Below are positions 10,601 to 23,200 of a stretch of 64,000 nucleotides of DNA, in pieces. The translations under genes were made by a program, and so were the position numbers. The stretch's first letter is position 1; each line of letters starts with the position of its first letter. The DNA lies in the NCBI GenBank assembly GCA_039090855.1, contig CM077028.1, forward strand, positions 67,461,054 through 67,525,053. The letters are read 5' to 3'. Below the pieces are notes generated by a model. The model did not search any database. It had not been told where the DNA came from and was given only the letters and a program-made list of their open reading frames with translations. The DNA is from Macrothele yani. Taxonomy: Eukaryota; Arthropoda; Arachnida; Araneae; Macrothelidae.

Positions 10601-13600
10601 CGTGTGTGACTGTAGTGTGTGTCACAGTAGTGGTGTATTGAGTGAAACACTCACCATTCACAGTGAAGAGCCATTTTTGTTGCGAACAAATTGTTCATGA
10701 ATGGTTCATCACTATTAATAGTAATAAAGAAGACTGTAATTCTGTATATGAGATAAAATTAAGTATACAATATGAGCATTTTCTCTTGTGCTACAGTACA
10801 AGTGTATTTTGCCCCAAAATTTATTTGGTAGATCTTGTTCTTGTTGCTAAGTCTTACTATCCTATATGTATATTTTTTCTGTTAGTCAGATGAAACATAT
10901 GACCGACACCCATACTAAGGACTCAAAAGGCATTTCTGCATTAACAAAAGAATTTACTCAAAGGCTGGCTCAGATGGAAGGCAACCTTCAGCATACTTAC
11001 CAGGTAATGCAAATATCGGTTGATAGTAGTATTTATAAATGGGAATGAATTTCATGAATAATAGATGAATATAAAGAAAAATCCAATGTAGTAAACAGAA
11101 AAATTCTTCATGGTGAAGCTATAAGTGAATGAAAAAAATCATACAATTTAGAATTAAAATTTCATTAACCACTTTAAAATATTCCATTGCTAAGCTTACC
11201 ATATCACTTGGTTTTTGGGTCTTGTCTCATACAGTTTGCTGTTTTGTCCTGGTCAAAATAAAAAAAATATATATTGTGTAGGAAATGTTTGTTACTCAGG
11301 AACCCCACCTCATCCAAACAGCAACTGGTTATTTCAAGTGGGTTGTTCATTGAGAGTTTGATAGACTTATTGTAGATGATTGATATACTGTATTAATGAA
11401 GATTTTAAGTAGATATTGTTTTGGGGACAGGGACCAGATGTCCTCCTTTTCTTACCATGTCCTCCTCCTGTCCTCCAGGCAGTAAGGAAAATAGCCTAAA
11501 TGTCTGGCTTTTTCAATAAGGAATAATTCAAATACATTTTGATCAAATTCTTCCATTGTAATCATATACCATACCAAGCCACTGTTGAAATATATTAATT
11601 CATTTCTGGATTCTTTCTTGCACCCTTCCTTCTCTCCCCGGTCAGTTTATTCCTGCAATGCTGCAGCTGCCTACTGCAAGAGCACAGAGAAAACCCGCCA
11701 GTGCGCATTAGTCTGCCTGTCATTCATCGCACATGGATGCTGCTATGTGGTGTAGTTATGTAAACAGCAAGCTGATACTGCTTGTTTTATGTGTTGTGAG
11801 TTGTTGCTGTGAGTTTTTTCTGTTTATAATCCAAGTTTCTTAATCAATCAGTGAGGGCTATACTGCTAGTTAAATACTATTTGAAAGACATGTCATGCTC
11901 TGAATTTTACAAATATTCGTTAAAGAAACCCAATCTACTGAAGAAAATCTCTTTCAGTGAAATTTATGAATAAAAATGTCCAGCAGACTTCCTTTCTTTC
12001 TTTTTTTAAATTTTATGCATATAAACTCTCAAACTGTAACATTTAAATAGATAATAAGTGCATTCATGTTTATTTGTTGTACAAATATATTTTCCTCCTT
12101 TTTTCAATGAAAGTGTCCTTCCATTCCAAAAAGTCATCTGGTCACCTTGTTCGTTGACTCTATTGAAGGAGTTAATAGCAAAGCCGAGAGTAGTTATTTC
12201 GTCCACATCTGTGGAAGTTACTTAACATTTTGAAGTTTTCTTTAATAAACCCTTTAAATTTATGTTTTTAAAATGCCATAGAGAAAATCTGTATCTACTG
12301 ATTTATTAAAAGAAAAATATCTTTTTCTGGAAAAGGTGTATTGCTATGTTGGTAGGGATAATTGTGAACAGTGTTCATTTGAATTTTCAGTGTCTTATTG
12401 CAGGCATTCTGACATTAAAGATAATCTGAAATGTGAAAAATATATGGCTAATTTGGCTGCAACCACCAGTTCTTCAAACCTCAGCCACGTTGTGCTGTAC
12501 ATTTTCTGCCTACCAGGCACTTCAACTTCTGTTGAAAGGTAGTTCTTTATATATGGACTGAAGGAAACGTAGAATGGCTGAATTAACAATGAAAGGTGTG
12601 ATGTAATGCAAAGTAAACTTTTAATTTAACTGCACTGAAATTTATAAAAAAAATAAGAGTAACAAACCACTTTTAACCCTTAACGCCCAAATGCTCAAAA
12701 TACCTGAACATCTAGGTGACCATGCCCACTCGATTAGAGTGAATAGAATTTTCTACTCCCATATGTTCTTTGAATTTGCATGGCCTCAGTAGGATTAGTA
12801 GAAGACACCCTCAATCAATATTGCTTCCACAAAACAAAGAAGTTCCTTCCGAGGCGATATTATTCGCTCTCAAGATTGAATCTTTTCGCTGTGGAAGAAT
12901 GCAGTGATTGCTGCCTCGAAATGGCTGAAAGTCAATGCATACCAAGCTTATAGATCAGAAGTTTTATGTGGTGAACCAGCACTAATCCTTTTGTTAACCT
13001 ATAAAAGAGGGAACGTAAATTTGAAAAGTAGCAACAGGCAGTTTCAAGTGTTATGCTTTTGTGGATGACACATGATTTTAAGATCGTGGTCATTAATGGA
13101 TTAAAAGAGGTTTTGGCTACTAACAAAAATTGAATGGTTTTAATCAGATTATATGTACAGGGTGTTTCACTAGGTAGTCCCCCAAAGAACTAACTGTTGT
13201 TTTCTTCCCACACTATATAGAAACACGACATTTTCTTTACAAGTGACCTTGATTCTTGAGAAATGTGCGGGAGTGGTTTTCCTGATAAGGCAATGACTCA
13301 TTGTGATATCACCCTGCAAGATGGCTGGGCTCACTAATTTTGTTTGGAGGCAATCTACGTGTTTTACTGTGTCATTGAACGTTGTTCAGGATATCTGTGT
13401 ATACTTTTGCAAAGCTGGTGTTTATTGTGGAAAGTTATTGGATAACACAGTCAATAAAGATAACACAGCATGAATTCCTGAAGGAGTTTAAGGGTAAGTA
13501 AATCACCAGACAAACGTTGCATCGCCAGGTTAGCAAAGAAATGTGATACCACGGACAGTGTTTTGAACAAATACAGTAGCAGGCATCATCCTTTAGCAGA

Positions 13601-16600
13601 AAAAAAAAAAATAAAAAAATCAGAGAGGTTGAAGCAAAGGCTGCTGAATGTTTGCCACAAGAAACTGAGTATTCTGTTTCCACCGGCCAAAGAGTCACAA
13701 AGAAAGGGCTGCTTCTTCCGTGCCGTGTGACAGCTGTGCAAGAGTTACAAGAACCGGATCTTTAAAAGCTTGTGTCTTATTGCCACCAGTTCCAGACATT
13801 TTTACTCGCAATTCCGAACATTTTGGATTTCATATCATATGGTTCACTGATGAAGCATTGTTTCATTTAGATGGGTATATCAATTTCCAAAACTCCCACA
13901 TCTGGGCTGCATATAATCCACATGAATTACACAAAGCTCTATTACATCTTGCAAAAGTTGATGTTTGGTGTGCTGTGTCCCAAACCAGAATAACTGGACC
14001 CATTTTCTTCAGGAACATAGTAAACTTGGTGTCATATGTGAACATTTTGAGATAATTTGTGGACAAATTAACCAACATCAATTTGACAACAGGGTACTTT
14101 CAACAGGATGGAGTGACATGCCACATGTCCTGCGCGAGCATGAGAGAAATTTCCTCTTTCTTCGGTGACCAAGTGATCTCCGAAGGACTATGGCCACCTC
14201 GTTCACCCAATTTGACACCTCCTGATTTTTTGTTATGGGCATATTTTGAAGTGTTGTGCTTACAACAATAAGCCTCACACATTAGAAGACGTAGAAAGCA
14301 GCATCAGTGCAGCAATCTGGACTACTGATGAAGACATGTTACAAAGGACCATCGATAATATGCAGTGTCACACTCAAGTGTGTTTAGATGTCGGTGGAGG
14401 ACATTTCCAGCATTTATTGTGAATGGTGCTACATTCCCATGAACTAAGTACATTGTAAACCACATGCCATATTTCTAAGTAGAGTGTGATGCAAAATATG
14501 ACTGATTTTTGGGGAGACTATCTAACACCCTGTATGTATATAGTGTTTTGAGCAGTAGCTTTGTTAGTCCTATAGAGAATTATATTTTGTGGGGCTTCAG
14601 ATTTATATTTATGCATTTGTTTGTATGATACTGAAGTACAATAACTTCAATGAGATAATTTCAGTTTTTTAGGTAAATACATTATAAAAACAGCTACAGT
14701 ATTTTTATCATTTTTAAAACATTCCTACCAGAAGTGTTTTATGCTTGTTGAAAATTCAGGTGATTATCTTTCATCATTTCTCCAAGAGCAACATTCTCTC
14801 TCTTCTTTCTGTAACTTTTGGGGATATAAATAGCTGGGTGCTAAAGATTTGTGACAAGCAAATTTCTAAAAATATTTCCTATCTTTAGAGGTCTTTTTAT
14901 GTTTTTAAATAACATAGTCCCCAAGCACTTTTTTATTATGTAGGACATGTTACTTCATGTGTAGGCTTCATATGTAAGATTATGTCAGCAGTATGTGATC
15001 ATGCTGTTTCTATATAGTCGCTCAGTGTGGGCCCAAGCACAAAATGTTAAAGACCTCTTATGTATTTCAAATATTTTAATTGCTGCTAATGGACCATTGT
15101 ATCCTATAATATATGATCAGGTTTTCAGAGAATTTGATTCAGTGTGAAATGAGATGTAATGTTACAGAAGATGTTCACACATTTTTAGAACGATTTTCCA
15201 GCAATATAATTAATGCTTAAAATAAAATTATTTCTTTCTTAAATGTTCTATTTGACAGTCCTTTCTTTGGACTATGAACCTACATCTAAATTTCCAAGAT
15301 AACAGGGCATTTCTTAAAATTGGTATTGGTATTTTATTCCACTCCTCTTCCACTGCTTTCTGTAGTCCAATCATTGTTTTAGGTCTGTGTTTAAAATTGC
15401 TCTATTTAACAGTCTGAAGGCACAATAGTCCATTGGTGACACATCAGGAGACTCTGATGGAATATGAGCAAACGATATAGGCTTGATACTCATCTCTTTT
15501 TTTATAATTTTTTTCCAAGAAATAGAGTGGTAGATTTGGATGTATGACTGGCAGCCTTATTGAAGGCTCTGTAGATACAGCAATGTATTTCCTTTTTAAA
15601 TATAGGAGTTAAAACATTATTTTGGTAATATGTAGAATTGATTTTAACATTCTTTTCAACTTTTCTTAACTTTAATTTCCCATTGTACGAGAAACCAGCA
15701 ATAATGAAACTTTCTTTGGATACTGAAACTTTCTTTGGATACTGAAACTTTCTTTGGATTCTTGGAACCAAGTATGTGAGTCTTTTTCTGCTCTTTTGTG
15801 ATAGTAAATTTACTTTTTTTGTTACAGTTGTTTAGGCAGATCCGTGCTTTATAAATAGCCACAATAAATTTCCATCTGTCTCCGTGGCTAAGGGACTTTT
15901 GTAAAGAAGTCTGCACCGTGTTCTGCGCTCAGCCACGTGCCTAGGCAAAAGATGATGAACATTATGTTTTTTAGTTTTTCTTTCAGATTCAAACATTGTT
16001 GTTTGTTTCTTTGTTTACAGTTGATACAGAGATTTTTAATGACTTAGTGATTGCTCTTTGGGTCGGTGGATTTTCTTTTAAGACTAGAGACCTTACTTTT
16101 GCAATAGTTGTACAAGTACACACCTTCTTTGGATACTAGGTTGGTGTTCCTTTTCCTGTTAAAAGCAATGCTTGACGATTTCCCTCTCTATTATTAATGA
16201 TATTACTTATTTTGCATTTAGGAATGCTCATTCAATGATTTTTACAGTATTTTTTAATTACAAAATTTGAATATTTCTCTTCATAAAGAGCAAAAGCGTA
16301 ACCTTTCATCCACAGCTTCTTTATGTGTGCCATTTTCTTAGCTGACAGTATTTAACTGCAGCAGATGTTTTTTTCATGCTCATCTAATATGCTGTTGCCA
16401 GTTTCAGTTCTTTGAACTTCTTTTATTTTCTGTAATTTCTTATCAGAAATGTTCTAAGCATATGTGAACATCATCTGTATTTGCAAATGAATCTCAATTT
16501 AAAGAAATAAAATTGCTGTTTGATAATCAAAATTTTGAATTTTTTAATTAAAATTTGTTGAATTTACAAATTGCTCTTCAGATACTGCTCTGTATACCCA

Positions 16601-17233
16601 TCTCATAGACTTTGAGGAATTGGATAATTAGTTTGTGAGAGGGTGGAGTGTTGTTCTAAGATATTTCCGATGTATTTGGCCTGAAGATGTGTGCAGTTCC
16701 ATCATTGGTAGACACAGTGGGATGAGAAATGCACATATATTTTTGAAGATTAAAATTTGCCAAAGCATTTATGAATGACACAACCATTGTGCGTGACGAA
16801 TGGCTTCTGGATGGATTAGCCACTTTTGCTCAGATTAGGGGTGTGATGCCTCATGTGATCTCTACACAGAGTGAAATCATTTTTGTAGTTCTGGCAACCA
16901 GTCCTCTGATTCAGTTGATTGCAGGTGATCAAGGCCATAAAACGGTCAAAAGCTTCCGCTGAATGAATTTTATTACTATACATAGCTCTTTTATGTTCTC
17001 GCTTAAATCTATGATTATAGTGAAATCATTTGATGAAAGCAAGTCTACAACTTTCTGATCTGTTTGTCTCTCACTTCTACTTAGCATTATGGACTTCACT
17101 GGTTTTATGTGTGGGTCAGTTGGAGGCTGGAATGACATTCAACAGTGTTTCATAATGACAGTTGTTTCTGCCTTGATATGTGTAATGAATGAATGAGTCC
17201 AAATATGTCTAAGAGTGAGAAAATGCAGGCTAC

Positions 17234-17286
<53 letters not shown>

Positions 17287-20200
17287 TGTGTGTGTGTGTG
17301 TGTGTGTGATTGCAAACCCTGAAGTAATGGCTTGATGACCCACTGCATATGACAAGAAAACAACTATTTTGCTTCCGGAGAACAATATTACAACTCATTG
17401 TTACCTTGAAAGTGTCCGTAAAACGTTTGGAAAATATGAATGATAGATACAGTGTTCCAACAAGATTGTGGCCATCCACATACTGTCAACATTATCAAAT
17501 TGATACTTCAAGATATTAATGCATTCTCATTGCCTGTGTGATCACCAGGTATGTCACTAGTTATATGTGTCTGGCTTCTGACTTCAAATTTGATGCCTGT
17601 GGTTTTGCTCTGTAGTTGAGAGCTCAAGTGAAACAGGCATGGAAGTGACATACTGTAACCAGGTATCTGGTGAATAACTCTTTAATAGGATGCATGCCAG
17701 AAGTAGAACTTCCATTTGAGCAGAAGTTCTGGGTAATATTTGTTATTAATTTTCAAAAGCATGCAAAGATTTCAATCTTGTATGAAAAATATTGCAATCA
17801 TTTAAGCACTTAATCAGTCTTTCCTATAATTGCTTATCTGTATGGTCAATGGCTGGTCAAAGTCAGATCAGTCTTGATGTCCCATTTCCTTTAGTGCAAA
17901 ATTGATTGTGTGTGTATTTGTTAATATTGGTATCCAGTAATAGTTTAGTGTCACTGTTATTTATGTTGCTTCTTTTGCTGCTGGATAGTTTTTTTATTTA
18001 ATTTACCATTATTGAAGCTACATAAGCTTTTAGAGAGTAAAAATGATGAGATATTTCTTCCTTTATTCCTTAGTGTTGTTACGTTATTGGCTCATATATT
18101 TCCCCCCCCCCTCTTTCTCACCATAGAAAAGTTGTATTTGGTTGAGATGGCATTTTTTTTTTAAATCAGCATTTTACATTAACTTGGCTCTTGATTATTG
18201 TAGTTGGTTGGAGCTGTTTGGATTGCTGAACTGAAGAACTTTTAATTCTTCAGCAAGTTAATGTACCTTCTTCAGATGCAGGTCATGGTGGAATGCTTTG
18301 TTTCCTGAGAAGGCAGAAAATCCACTGAAAAGCTTATTACTTTTCAAACCAAATAGAAATTGTAAATGTGTATGAAGAAGAGAGTGGTGATTGAATTATT
18401 TGTTGTTGAAAAGATTTGTCTCATTGAAGTTTGTAGTTGTCTGGGAAATGTGTGTGGTGAGAGTGCTGTATTAAGTATTACTGCAAGATGTTTGGTCAAT
18501 CACTTTAAGAGCAGCAAAACAGATGTTGGAAACAAATGCAGAAGCAGCCAGCCTGCTGTGCTGGTGATAGAGAATAAGTGGCAAATTGATAAGACCATTA
18601 AGCAGAACTACTGCAACACAGCCCTTGAACTGTGACATGCAATTGAGATAAAAAGATCTGCAGCCATAGTTGTTGAAGTACAATAATCATGCTCAGTGGG
18701 CCTGTAAGATCATGACGCAATGCCACGACAGCTTTTAGAGAGAGTTGTGGAAGAGACATCATGTAGCCATGGGTTGAGAATAGTTTATGATGATGGTATA
18801 ACATAAACAGTCATATCAGAATAATATGACCACATCCAAAATAACAGAGTACCTGCCCAGGCACGTCACAGAGTGCATGTGACAAGGTCGACCACACAAG
18901 ATATAAGTGGCCGGCCAGGACATATGAGCCATAGTGCATAGCATGAGCACAATGGGAAGAGGTAGTAATTTGATGAATGTTCAAAGAGGAATGATCATCG
19001 GCTACCACGCCAAGGATGGAAGCATCTCAGAAGCAGCAGACTTCGTGGGCTGTTCACAAGGTGCTGTAGTAAGGGTGTACCACGAATGGACTGCTGGCTC
19101 ACCAAGTACCTCCGGATGTCATAACTGTGGAGTCCTAAAGGCCACCGACCCCAGAGGAGAACGTCGATTGGTAAAAGCCAATTGACGTACAACAGTGCAG
19201 CAGTTGACCACACAAATGAACGCTGGGACACCCAAGTATGTGTCCCAGATAACAGTAGAGCGAACCCTGTTACACATGGGTTTCCGGAGTCGATGCTTCG
19301 TCAAGGCACCCATGTTAACCCAGGTCTATCGACAATGATGCCTACAGTTTTCATGTAAACTACCATCATTGGACAGTGGAAGAGTGGGAAAAGGTTGCCT
19401 TCTTCGACGAATCAAGGTTTCTACTCCACAGAAGTGATGGGCGGTGGTGGATACGGTGTCAGACACACAAGAACCAACATCCGGACACACTTGTTGGTCA
19501 AGTACAGGCCAGTGGTGGAAGAGTGCATGTCTGGGAGATGTTTTCCTGGTATGACCTGGGACCGCTGGTACTACTGGATGAGTCCCTGAATACCAATGGC
19601 TACCTGCCCATCCTCACTGACCACATGCATCCCTTCATGTTGGACGTTTACCCTGGTGGTGATGGTGTCTACCAACAGGACAATGTGCCCTGCTGTGTTG
19701 CTAAGAGTGTGTGTGACTGGTTCCAGGAACACAACAGTGATATCTCCATTCTCTGTTGGCCGGCAAAATCGCCCAACCTCAATCCCATAGAGCACTTGTG
19801 GGACTATTTGACATGTTCGATGTGCTGACCCACAACCACGTCATCTCTTGGACCTCCACGCTGTGCTGCAGTCCGAAAGGGTCTGTGTGCCTCGGGCAAC
19901 CTTCCAGGGCCTTATTGTGTCCATGCCACGCTGTCTCACCCCTGTCATCCGGGCCAAGGGTGGTTATTCCCATTATTACGTAGATGGTCATATTATTCTG
20001 ATATGACAGTGTATATAAATTAAAATAGTGCCTTTTAATTAATATATATCTCAACAAAAAATACTGAGCGATTTGTTAGTCCAACTGTGCAGTTTTTATT
20101 TCTTGTGCTCTGTAGTGTATTTGCTTTTTCAGATATTCGTTATTTGCAAGGAATTAATTTTATTTTGAAAGGCTTATAGCATTTTCCCCTTTATATGTAG

Positions 20201-23200
20201 AGAAAGAAGATTATTTTATTTGTAATATGTAATTACAGGAGCGAGACAGTTTAAAAAAGCAGTTAGAAGAACTACAAAATGAAATTGCAAAAAGGTCAGG
20301 TCTGAATTTTGATCTTTTATACACTATTTATGTGTGTTGATTTTTACATGTTTGTTCTATTTATTTCTCATATTTTTTATCTATTTTTTTATACAATGAG
20401 CTGAAGAAAATTTTAATGAGTAGCATCATTTAAAGCAAAATGTTTTAATCATGCTATTTGTATCAGTTTCTTTTGCTGTGAAGTAATTGGAGTGTACTAC
20501 CTTCAGGTTTCAAACAAAAATAAGGAATCAAGCATATGATAAACAAATTACAGCTTTTCCTGTTGTACAAATTCAAAGCAAACTGAACCTTTCATCTAAA
20601 AAATGAAGAAAAAGCGATTTCTGAGATCAGTCGATGATTTCTCCAGATTGTTTAAAAACCTGACCTTATTCGTTCCATTTTAAGTCAGACAGAAGTCTGT
20701 TGGGTGACCCCTAGGAATTTTCTTGGGAAAAATGTATTTGAAAGCCCTAGTCATATGATAGCAGAAAATATCACTTCTGCTTCTGGAAAAAAATTCATAT
20801 GCAAATTATGACATTTTTAAAATGATGTGCTGCAGTGAAACCTTGCAGAAGAAGGAAATTTCTGATTTTTAGGAATTAATAGCTCTTGAAATTTTAAAGC
20901 TATAGCTAAGATTTTTTCCTGTAGGAAGCACAATATGAGGGCTTTAATATTCACAAGTACTTTTAATTAGCTGTGTCTCATGCTTATGTACAAAAATAGC
21001 AAAGTATAAAAACATTTAAAAAAATGCAATTGTCAGTTTTATTTTAGAAAATTATACAATTGTTTCACCTTTAAAGTTTATGTACAGGTGGTTTTTCTTC
21101 TTGCTCATGTTTGTTAAAATAAATGCTTTACCTGCATTTCAATTTTACTTTTGCAATGATAAACCAAATATTGAAATAAAAAACCAAAAGATTAAAAAAA
21201 AATGTCAAATTTCAAAAATTAATACAACATTAATTTTTGAAATTTGACAAAAAATTTTTAATTTTATTTAAAAAAAATCTGGAACTTTGGTAGATGATAG
21301 TTATTATATGTTTATATGAGATAAAGCAACAAAAAGAGATAATATTTCAGTTCCAAATTTTTTTACATAGCCTAATATGCAGTGTAATGAACAAAACTGC
21401 CAGTTATAATAATGTGTGAAAAAATTCATAATTGTTTTAGAGGTTTATTTTATGTTAATAACAGTCTTCATTCAAAATGTTATTGATGAGATAAAAAAGA
21501 CTAGTATCTCTAAGAAAATCTGTCTCATTGGAAAACTTGTTTTCTGAAGTGCAAAAGCAAATGCTGAAAAGCATCACCCATGATCACATTCATAAAAGTC
21601 AGAGATGTCACATTTCAGAAGAAAGAGACAAAACAAAAACTAATAATTTTCTCCTGGTTTTGTACTTTGCCAAGAACAGTTATGTTTCATTGCAAAATCA
21701 AATCCAGACATATTACTGGAAAAATATAACCCCGGGTTCAACATTAAAATGTGTAGCATTTTACAATGGAAAAGTTTTTCTGTTGTTTCTTAGTTTCTGA
21801 TGACACTGTACCTGATTATGTCCATGCTCTGTTTTCCATCAGTAAAACTAAAGAGTAAATTAAGTGCAAGGATCAAATTAAATTTAGGCAAACAGCTCAT
21901 ATATCTGATGGAGCTGCTGCACATATTAAAAACAGATATCAGCTCAGTCAGTTAAACAAAATTGGCAATAAAAGGAAGTGGTTATTCAGTGCAGGTAACC
22001 ATGGAAAATGTGAAGCCCTTTTGTTCACAAAAGTAGCATTTTCTCAGCATTTTTCAAGAGAGGTATTGCAGAACCATCTGAGATAGTAAGTAAGTAAAGC
22101 CAAGGAAGAATTGGGTCTACCATTGATAATGTCCTTTTTGTGCTCAGCCAAATGTTTATTAATGCTGCAAAATGTGCTGCTGATGTAAACTGTGGTACCA
22201 GCTGAAGTGGAAATAGGAATTTTGTGCGTACACACCAGGAAATTGATGTCTTCATCTTTATCCTGTAGATTTTCAACATACATTTCAGTTGTTCAACAAT
22301 GGTCAGTTCTTCTAGCAATATGCCCAGCCCATTGTCATTTGAGGGTCTTTCTTTGATTATGATGTAATCAACTCTTGTCATTTCGTTAATCCATGTATTC
22401 CTCTTCCTACCTTTCCTTGTTACAACACAAACGTGCATCACTCCATATTCATGCATTTCTTTGGCATCACTGTTTTCCTAAGCTACTGCTCAATTTTTCA
22501 CTAGTAAAGCTTTTCCATGTGAAATGTACAACATTAGGATGAGTATAAAAATTTACAGCTGAAATGCTACATTTTTTATTGCTTTATCGTATGCTAGCAT
22601 ATAAGGACTATCATCTACCATGTTACTGATTTTTTAAAAAATGGTGTTTTTTTATATTAATTTTAAAAATTTGATACTTTTTCTTCAATCTTTCATTTTT
22701 TCAATAATTGGATGTTTATTGTTGCAAAAGTAAAATAGAAATGCAGGCACAGCATTGTTTTAACAAACATGAGTAAAGGAAAGAACCACTTGTGCATGAA
22801 TTTTCTAGGTGAAACAATTGTATAATCTTCTTAAAAAATTGAGAATTGCATTTTTGAATGTCTTTGCAATTTGCTATTTTTTTACATAAGCATTAGGCAC
22901 AGCCACATTAAAAGTAATTGTGCACATCAAAGCCCCCACATTATGCTCTCTAAGGGAAAAAAAACTTAGCTGTAGCTTTAAAATTTCAACAGTTATTAAT
23001 CCCTAAAACTCAGAAATTTCCTTCTTCTGCAAAGGCTTCACAGCAGCACATCATTTAAAAATGTAATAATTTGCATATACATTTTTTTTTCCGGAAGTAC
23101 GAGTGATATTTTCTGTTATCACATGACTAGGGCTTTCAAACATTTTTTTTTTTTCCTAGGAAAAGTCGTAAAGGTTATCTGATACACTTTTTGCATTACT

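Noticed and set aside
13104..13156. A single large element joining the TTAA MITE (12677-13100) and the mariner (13158-14532)
   Set aside because: Each has its own complete pair of ends and its own type of target site (TTAA versus TA); they are merely neighbours.
17139..17479. Frames with Ser-Leu and His-Thr runs; the same at 44629-44980 and 62630-62839
   Set aside because: Products of AG/TG/GT/GA dinucleotide repeats.
21528..22060. A host gene or exon cluster on the + strand
   Set aside because: It sits between long inverted repeats and carries transposase-like motifs with frameshifts.
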